From Garcia nutans (taxonomy: Eukaryota; Streptophyta; Magnoliopsida; Malpighiales; Euphorbiaceae), in contig CANTUV010000015.1 of assembly GCA_947685225.1 (NCBI GenBank), forward strand, positions 8,060,001 to 8,124,000: a stretch of 64,000 bases of DNA. Reading direction: 5' to 3'. The translations under genes were made by a program, and so were the position numbers. Positions 56,380 to 64,000 of this stretch are shown piece by piece. A model generated the notes under the pieces. The model was not told where the DNA came from. It made no database searches and was given only the letters and a program-made list of their open reading frames with translations. The stretch's first letter is position 1, and every line of letters starts with the position of its first letter.

Positions 56380-59300
56380 TAATTTCGTCCCCGAAATTAT
56401 CTAGTATCGTATCAATCCATTCTAAACAAACTACCCTCTTAACTTTCATACAAAATTCAGTACATCATTAAGTTATTATGTCATCCAATCATATAACTTC
56501 AACTCTCCCCCTTAGAGTCATTCATCTTATCTAAATTTCATAGTTCATCATTATATATATATTTATATGTTTTATTACTTTCTTAACAAAGCAATCAAGA
56601 TAATTCCTCACATTCCCAATGAATTTATCCTTATACCACAATCAGATCTTCTTATAATACATTTATGCTTTATCCAATCTTTATATTTAAAATATTTTAT
56701 TCCTTCACCTCTTAATAATTACTCTCTTAACTTTAACCTTAAAAATTACTGATTTATATCTTAGTATTGATTATCCCGTCATTACAATCACTGTCAAAAT
56801 AGACATTTATCAAATCTCAGTGGATAACAAGATCCTTGTTTTATAAATAATCAATCTTTTCCCTTTTATTAATTTTTTTATAACTAATATAACTCCATTC
56901 ATTCATGTCCAATCACACTTTAAAATTTTACATCATATACATTATCATGTAAATTTTATACTCTGAGTATAACTATTCATGTTAAATTTCCATAATGATT
57001 CATAATTTTCGTAAAATCTAGATCAATTGATCTATCTGTCACAAAATATCCACATTTCAATCTTGTTCAAATCAAACCAACAATTAACTTATTTAAACTC
57101 ATCGTTAGTTTTCACATTATATAGATGACCTAATTCCATTAGATCAAACTTATTTTCAAATCCTTATCTCTTTAGATTCATATTCAGTCAAATTATCATG
57201 ATAACAAATCACTCCAAATTGTCCTTTAATATACATATAGTTTATTTTCTAGCATCTTAATATAATTTCCATCAATTCTCATGATAAATTTTATACCATA
57301 TTTACTATCTATAGTTCATTCAATTAAACCTTAATTCCATTCATTTATTCACTTTATACAATAAACATATTCAGTATAACTTTCAATCACATTTGTAATT
57401 TTTTTTCTCTTTTTAACATCTTCTCACATTTCACATCATTGCTATCTTTACAATAATTGTTATCCATAACTCAACACATTTTCATAATCCTCTTCTTTTT
57501 CCTTACGATTCATAATTATAAACAAATTTCTAACATAAAATGATAAGATATAACTTTACCAAATCATAATTTTTGACCATATTTCTAGAAACAAAATTAT
57601 CAATCTCATCAAATGGTTGCTATAATCATATTATCTCAGGTCCCAAATCTGTAGATAACAAAACTAATCAACCAAAATATACTAAACAAATCATAGGATT
57701 ATAAAAGATTAAGGGTCATGTTTAAAACTTATTAATCCATATGGTTTCTCTATTATTCTATTTCCAACCTTTCCAATTACAAAACTAAATTAGATCACAA
57801 GAATTCCATATTCATTCTTTAAACCCTTGCTATACCAGAAGTTAACACATTCCAACTTCGTTTCAAACCAATTTGCACTCGATTATATGATCTTCATCAA
57901 CTTAATTCATGTTTCAACAATATTACTATGAACATTTCTTACTATATACATATTCAATTATATGCAGTTCTTACACAATTTCTATTTATCACTCCATTTC
58001 TAATTCATTCACAATCTCTTATAATATACAAATATATAGAACTTTTCATATGTTAATACTTTGGGATTCTAAATATCATATGATCATCAAATTCAGTGAT
58101 CACCATAACAATTTCATTGTCCAATATTACACGAGTCTATTATTACTCTCAATTCCGTCATATAATTTATCTAGTTGCTCAAATCATAACCTAATCTTTC
58201 TTAGGTTCACTAATACATGCAATATCATTCTCCATATCACTTATCCAATAGTTATACCACGTACACATTCATAGATCACTTTCATAATGTGATTCACATT
58301 TCTTACATATCATAATTTTATTCATTTTGAAAAACTCAGCTCACATATCCTATACATGTATACACTTAATTATATGCTCTTATTCTATTTTCTTCTTCAT
58401 ACATTCCATACAAATTTAATGTTTATCACTTTCCTTTGAACACTATCATTTTCATTCCTTCAATATGATGTAAAGTATTTATCATCAAAACAAATATATA
58501 TATATATATATTCTAACCATAATAACAATTCACATACATCTTAGTCACATTCCCAATGTGACATCTCTTTCACTTTTGTCTTTAAAAGCATTTAATATAC
58601 CTTTATATCCACTTTTATCCTTTCTACTCAAATAACTTAAAATAACTCATTTTCACTTGCTTACTCCCTTTCTTTTGACTTCAAAACAATTTTCATACTA
58701 TCAATCACATTACTCAATTCATAATACTTTCATGTGCAATTTTATTCATTTCACATAGCTTATGTATTGAATATACATTAAGCCATCAATATCCAAATAT
58801 TCTTTATCAAATTCCATTTAAAACTTTAACTTTTCAACTCACTACTTCACTTAAACTTCAATTTGCCAAACTCATCTTTTCTTAATATTAACTTTAAAAA
58901 AACATCTTATATATATATACCATAAAGCAACATCAAAACATATAATTTTTACAATTATCAAGCTCATTTCAAAAATCTCAAATATCACATATTACCACCA
59001 TCAACATGAGCTTTCACAATATTCAAAGCATATCACATTTTTAACATTGAAAATTACAATGTTTGCATTAACATAACCATACAAACAACACCAATATGTC
59101 TTCTTATTTAACCAACATGATCTCTTTTTCTTTTAAACAAAATCTTAACTTGATATACCCGAACCTTACATAATCACACTTTGTCTATACCAATCAATTC
59201 ACTCACTATTCCACCATACTCTTTTCATTTTAATAACATATTCTTCCATATTAACAATCCAACAATATTTCCTCTTTCTAGCAAACCCAACATAAACTCT

Positions 59301-59740
59301 ATTATAAAGAGATTTAAAATATAGAGGAAGAAGTATATACTTTATTCTTAATTTTATTTTTCAAATCATTTTCAACTTTATTCTCCTATTCATTTCTTTA
59401 TATTACAATCACTTTTCAATAATCAATATTTCAAAATTTACTTTCCTTAAGTAAATTCCCATTCTTGAACTTACCAATTAAACTTGTACCAATTTTTCAT
59501 ATCATTTCTTTTTCCAACATTACTTTCATATAAAATCTTATTCGCACACTATCATCCATCTCATGTAATTCAGATACATCACAAATCACATAATGCCACG
59601 TTCGAGACCAACCTAGGTGTTAATGCATATGCATGTATTACCCATTTACATTTCAAAACTCTTCCTTTCAATTCTATTTAAACTTTTTTTAAAACCTTTT
59701 TCCTTTTTAATTCCACTTAGGCCGAGAATCTCGAACCTAA
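56363..59740 (-). other. LARD internal region, no gene seen
   Basis: 3.4 kb, very AT-rich, minus-strand element. Frames of up to 121 codons (for example 57909-58274) are biased in composition (Ile, Tyr, Ser) and show no retroelement motif. The region may be spacer kept for packaging size or may be a decayed coding region beyond recognition. Confidence 0.75.
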
Positions 59741-59752
59741 GCTCTGATACCA
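59741..59752 (-). promoter_or_regulatory. LARD primer-binding site, initiator tRNA-Met
   Basis: The minus strand reads TGGTATCAGAGC, then TTAGGTTCGAGATTC. It lies 7 bases from the LTR, further than the 2 bases in A, B and C. Confidence 0.88.
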
Positions 59753-59759
59753 AATTAAT

Positions 59760-60265
59760 TGTAACACCCCGATACTCCATATAAATACAATACATATACC
59801 TTGTATACATACAGTAAGCATATAAAGTATAAGGATGTCACTTTTCGTTACACTTTAAAAACCTTTAACTGAGTTCAAATCATATCTTTCATAAAATATT
59901 TCTTTTAATGATCTTATACTTAAATATAATAATAATCTTGTCTTTAATAAAACTTCATTTATACATATGAATACATTATTGTAGTAAAATACAGCATAAT
60001 TAAATTATAAATGTATGCAACACACTCTAGTTGGTCTCAGAACACACTTACCTTACTTGTGGCATACCGATTGACTTTTAGATCAACCACCTAATCACCT
60101 GCGCGATTTACATAACCACGCTAAGCTAAAAAGCTTAGTAGTACAAAGAAATAATTTAAAATATACATTTCAAATAAATCATATTTCATATATTAACATC
60201 ATGTATTACCATTTTCTTATCATATTTACCCTTTTTAATGCACTCTCTATATATTTCCACCATTC

Positions 60266-60302
<37 letters not shown>

Positions 60303-62489
60303 TCCTATACATCATTCCAACAAATCACAATTCAATGACTTAACAAAACCTTCATGAAATAATGCTCACAATTTCCACATCCATAAACATTTTACACATC
60401 ATATTATGTTTTCATAAACTCATCATTCAACATAGCTTCTCAAGCCATATTCACTTTCAATCATTTACTTATGAATTGTATACATCTCCTTCCATGATTA
60501 TCATCATATATCACATAATGTTATAGTTCATTCCATAATTCACATTAAAACAAAAGACATGCATGGGCCCACAAGACACTAATATGCCATTCAACTTTCA
60601 GAGTTAATGTTTTGGTTTAATTTTCTCATTTATCATTATCCCAACTAGGCTTCAAGGATTAGGTTCAACCAAGCTTCAAGGGGAACAAAGCATGCTAAGT
60701 ATCAACCCAACTTGGCTTCAAGAACCAATCCAACCTAGCTTCAAGGGTTGTAACATCTCAATTAGGCTTCAAGGACTAGACCCAACCAAGCTTCAAGGGG
60801 AGTAAAACATGTTAAACTTCTACCCAACTTGGCTTCAAGGATCAAGCCCAACCTAACTTCAAGAGATTGTTACTATAGGCATGCCACCAACAACAAACTC
60901 TGAAAATGGAATAACACATTAGCCACACAACTCATTTATTATTTCATTATCAATTCCATTCTCAATTCTCATCATTATCTAGGCAAACATGCCCCACTTG
61001 TTTCAATTGAATCATCATAGCCAATCACAATGGCTTCACATGTCATTTGAATTATCATAGCCAATCACAATGGCATCACATGTCATTTGAATTATCATAG
61101 CCAATCACAATGGCTTCACATGTCATTTGAATTATATCTCAATTCACATTACAACACTTCATCATTCAAGTATACATAATCAATTTCATTGAACATATAG
61201 ACAATATGTCCATTTATTTCATTGCAATCACTATTACCAACCATAATGACATCACATTTCATCACTTCTCAAGGCACATTAATATAATTCATCATTAAAA
61301 TATTTATCATAACCAATTGCATTGCACATACCTTTTTGAATGATCACCATAGCTTTCACACTATACAATTAATAACATTAGTCACATTGTATTAACCATA
61401 TAATAAATTACTTAACATTGTTGTAAGTCACAAAATCATATAAAAGAATGCATCTATGTAAGTTGTACTTACCTCAAAAACTACTCCCATTAATCTATAC
61501 ACTTCCTCTTCCAAGAGTTTTCACATTAGGTTAGTGCAACATAATCTCTTCCAAACCTAATCCAAAGATAATTACACCCATAAGAAGTAAGAATGATGAC
61601 TGACTAGGGCAAACACAACACATGACACGCTCACCAACACGGGCGTGTTCCTGATCGTGCCCTAAACCAACAATACAGAAGCTTTGACACGCTCAGTAAC
61701 ACGGGCGTGTTAATGGACTTGTCACTCATTCTGCCTCACAGAAACATTGACACGCCCAACAACACGGGCGTGTTCATGGCCGTGTCAATTACTTTTTCTC
61801 ACAGTAGCTATGACACGCTCAGTAACATGGCCGTGTTAGTGGTCGTGTCGCAAACATCCAACTCAGTACCATTGACACGCCCAACATTGTGGCCGTGTCA
61901 CTGGCCGTGTCAGCCAAAAATCATGAATTCGAACTCTCATCCATGAAAACACAAACACTTCAAAACTCATACTTCATCACCCTTAATCAACATCTTGGTT
62001 ATATTCATCAATTACCTATCAATTTAACACTTATATCACTTCAATATATCATAATAATAATCATTATATACACCACCATATATCAACTACTCAATTTCCC
62101 CAATTCATTCATATGAAACCCTTACTCAATAATTTCAACAATTCATCATCATCCTCACAATTAACCATATTATCATCATCTAAATACCAATTCCACACAT
62201 ATATATATTTCAATCTTTCATTATCATCATCATCACACATCAATCATATCAAATCCAAACTCAAACAATAGAAATCAATACAAAAAAAATGAATACTTAC
62301 TTGACTATTATGTCAAATCTTCAATAACCATCTTCAATTCTCTCAAAACCCATAAGAATTTGGTGTATATGTAGATAAAATCACCTCTCTTTCTCTCTAT
62401 CCCTCTTTCTCTTTCTCTCTCTCTCGTCCAAGAAGAAGAAGAAGATAAAGAAGATGAAAAGAAGATCTTTTCTTCTTTTTCTCATGCTT

Positions 62490-62526
<37 letters not shown>

Positions 62527-62913
62527 TTAAATACCTTCAAATCTTCACCATACACTTGTCACTCTTTGACTTTCTTTCTTCTTTTTCTTTTAATTATTAT
62601 TATTATTAATTAATTAAGCTTACTTTCCCACACCACTTTATACCTCATGTATATGTGATGTATATGTTGGTATATGTATATTTCTTATATATCACTTTTA
62701 TATTCCCATATATTTTCCCAAATACCATATATACATATTATCCTTACATATATTACCAACATATCTTCTCACAGCTACTACTCCAATGTACACCAAAATC
62801 GGGGTATTAAATTAATTCGTTACTCTTCTTTTGATTTTCAATAGACATTCACATTAAATCCATATACAACAATAATTACTCCAAACTTTTAGGGTATATT
62901 TTGGGATATTACA
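59760..62913 (-). repeat. LARD 5' LTR (3154 bp)
   Basis: Partner of 53193-56362. It differs by a longer TA run (60272-60300), three rather than four 40-bp units (61007-61126), and single-base changes. Confidence 0.9.
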
Positions 62914-62918
62914 AGAAG

Positions 62919-62988
62919 GTATTTATATTTCTACAATTTTGTTTTTGTTTCTTTCAGATCTGCGATTCAAATGTTTATAATTTCGTAG
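62919..62988 (+). other. GST intron, 70 bp
   Basis: GTATTTATATTT...TTTCGTAG, with an additional CAG at 62955-62957. Starts right after the second TSD copy, so the normal splice donor is intact but now 9.7 kb from exon 1. Confidence 0.8.
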
Positions 62989-63333
62989 GTATATGATATT
63001 GGGAGGAAGACATGGGCTACAAAAGGAGAAGAGCTGGAGAAAGCCAAGAAATATTTCATTGAATCCCTTAAATTGTTGGAAAAGGAACTTGGAGACAAGC
63101 CTTACTTTGGTGGTGAGAATATTGGGTATGTGGATGTTTCACTTGTCCCATTTTATTCATGGTTTTATGCCTATGAAAGCTTTGGCAATTTCGGTATACA
63201 GAGTGAGTGTCCCAAAATCATAGCATGGGCTAAAAGATGCCTTGAGAAATAGTCTGTGTCAAAGTCTCTTCCTGACCAACAAAAGATCTATGAATTTGTT
63301 GCGATGCTTAGAAGCAAGTTTGGAATTAATTAA

Positions 63334-64000
63334 TATTGGGTATTAGCAGTGTGCTTTTTAATTATGTTTTAATTTTTAAATTAATGAGCTCTTAGCTGCG
63401 CTCTCTTTCTTTGTATTTTTAATTTTTTAGACGCTTCCCGTATTGTATTTGCATGTGCCCTTTATTTATCAAAAACTACTCTTATTTATAGCTTGAAGGA
63501 ATACCTAAATTTTGGAAGTTTTGTTTGGCATGAAATTCATGGATTGCTTAAATTCTCATTCATTTTTATGATTTTATCTCTCGTTTCATTTTGAGTGCTC
63601 TTAAATTTTCACAAAAATACTTGCGATTTTATGAGATTCTGCAAATTATCTTTTTATTATAGAAATACCATTTAATTTTATGTACTTAATTTTTATGTCA
63701 AACAAAATGAGGAAATCAAAACTTCAAATGTTATTTGTACAAAAGAAAATTGTACCAAATTAAAATCTTAAAGATATAAAAGGACTGAGATAACCTTGCT
63801 TGTCTTCAAATATTAAACTCTCTTTAATTATTTTCTTTCATTCCCAATAACAAATTCATTATTTAGCTTAAAGGAATTTCTATCGTTTTTCAAGTTGGGC
63901 TGTATGCATTTTTCAAACTGCACGCATGGACTTATTCATCGCATTGATTTTTTTAAGAACCTTTTCAATTATAATTAAATTAATGTCATCTCAATTAAAT
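63334..64000. other. GST downstream region, no gene seen
   Basis: AT-rich 3' flank. The early part (63334-63480) is likely the 3' UTR with possible AATAAA-like signals. Nothing else recognised. Confidence 0.5.

Larger units (their letters stand above)
53193..62913 (-). mobile_element. Large non-autonomous LTR retrotransposon (LARD), Tekay/Del-like ends
   Basis: LTRs 53193-56362 (3170 bp) and 59760-62913 (3154 bp) with ends TGTAACACCCC...GATATTACA. Perfect TSD agaag (53188-53192 and 62914-62918). The internal part (56363-59759, 3.4 kb) shows no gag, protease, RT or integrase motif in any frame I could read. The PBS (59741-59752) and PPT (56363-56379) place it on the minus strand. TTTCGGGGACGAAATTATTT followed by AAGGGGGAGAG before the LTR is the usual 3' end of Tekay/Del chromoviruses, so it was probably mobilised by such an element. 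The two LTRs differ by few substitutions by eye and by copy number in simple repeats, so it is fairly young. Confidence 0.9.
53022..63333 (+). pseudogene. Tau-class glutathione S-transferase gene, 5' truncated and split by a retroelement
   Basis: Exon 1 remnant 53022-53192 reads IHKKIPVLIHKGKPICEFLI, then AVEYIDEIWKDKSPLLP, YQRAQARLWAGFVDKK. This is the second half of the GST thioredoxin-fold domain and the linker. The usual glutathione-contact pair Glu-Ser is Glu-Phe here (CEF). About 50 N-terminal residues are missing. Exon 2 (62989-63333) continues VYDIGRKTWATKGEELEKAK, then KPYFGGENIGYVDVSLVPF and CPKIIAWAKRCLEK, with a premature TAG at 63250-63252. The family's usual C-terminal end (KSLPDQQKIYEFV) follows in frame to TAA at 63331-63333. 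The intron position (after DKK) is the known one of tau GSTs. The gene would have catalysed glutathione conjugation in the cytosol. It is now dead. Confidence 0.93.

Noticed and set aside
57909..58274. A 121-codon protein gene inside the LARD
   Set aside because: Composition-biased (Ile/Tyr/Ser/His), opposite to the element's strand, no motif, in AT-rich DNA where such frames are expected.
62993..63223. Separate gene with MILGGRHGLQ start
   Set aside because: It is another frame over GST exon 2; the GST frame from 62989 matches family motifs (VYDIGRK, YFGGENIGYVDVS).
1..64000. Naming the plant species
   Set aside because: Element families and the GST fit a eudicot in general, but nothing in the sequence alone fixes the species.

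Overview
The window is eukaryotic plant DNA, probably from an AT-rich eudicot genome. It holds almost no host genes. The only host gene is a broken tau-class glutathione S-transferase (GST) at the right end. Everything else is a nest of LTR retrotransposons and solo LTRs around one endogenous plant pararetrovirus (Caulimoviridae). I worked by reading the sequence, so family assignments rest on motifs, and boundaries rest on TG...CA LTR ends, primer-binding sites (PBS), polypurine tracts (PPT) and 5-bp target-site duplications (TSD).

Layout. The pararetrovirus lies on + in three pieces: 1-1578 (coat protein, zinc knuckle, protease), 26380-26823 (start of reverse transcriptase) and 38819-39511 (rest of RT). 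Two large insertions split it. The first is element B (1579-26379). It carries nested A1 (1784-9141), an inverted B2 fragment (12206-16900) that itself holds a solo LTR A3 (15858-16734), and C (17147-24274). The second is element F (26824-38818). Its 5' LTR has been replaced by a Cassandra-type TRIM, and it also contains a complete Cassandra TRIM (29341-29882) and element G (31318-36188). To the right is element B3 (39554-52447, minus), which holds A2 (43625-52056), which in turn holds a solo LTR H (49664-50515). Then come a truncated RT fragment D (52448-53021), the 3' part of GST exon 1, a 9.7-kb non-autonomous element with 3.2-kb LTRs (53193-62913), and GST exon 2 (62989-63333).

Elements A, B, C, F, G and H all look like Ty3/gypsy chromoviruses of the CRM (centromeric retrotransposon) type. 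They have an initiator tRNA-Met PBS, gag with one CCHC knuckle, a DGGS/DSGS protease, a YFDD RT, a DDE integrase, and a C-terminal tail with a GPITRS-like motif encoded inside the 3' LTR. All copies I could read carry stops, frameshifts or deletions, so none looks autonomous now. The density of CRM-like elements suggests, but does not prove, a centromeric or pericentromeric position.

The most interesting observations are: the large element sits exactly at the GST exon 1/intron junction, with the last five exon bases as its TSD; the F element's 5' LTR has been exchanged for an opposite-strand Cassandra TRIM, with short homology at both joints; a leader motif (ACACGTGAGGGAGTG-like) followed by splice-like signals lies about 40 nt upstream of gag in several diverged families; and the LTR-encoded Pol tail is shared by six families.
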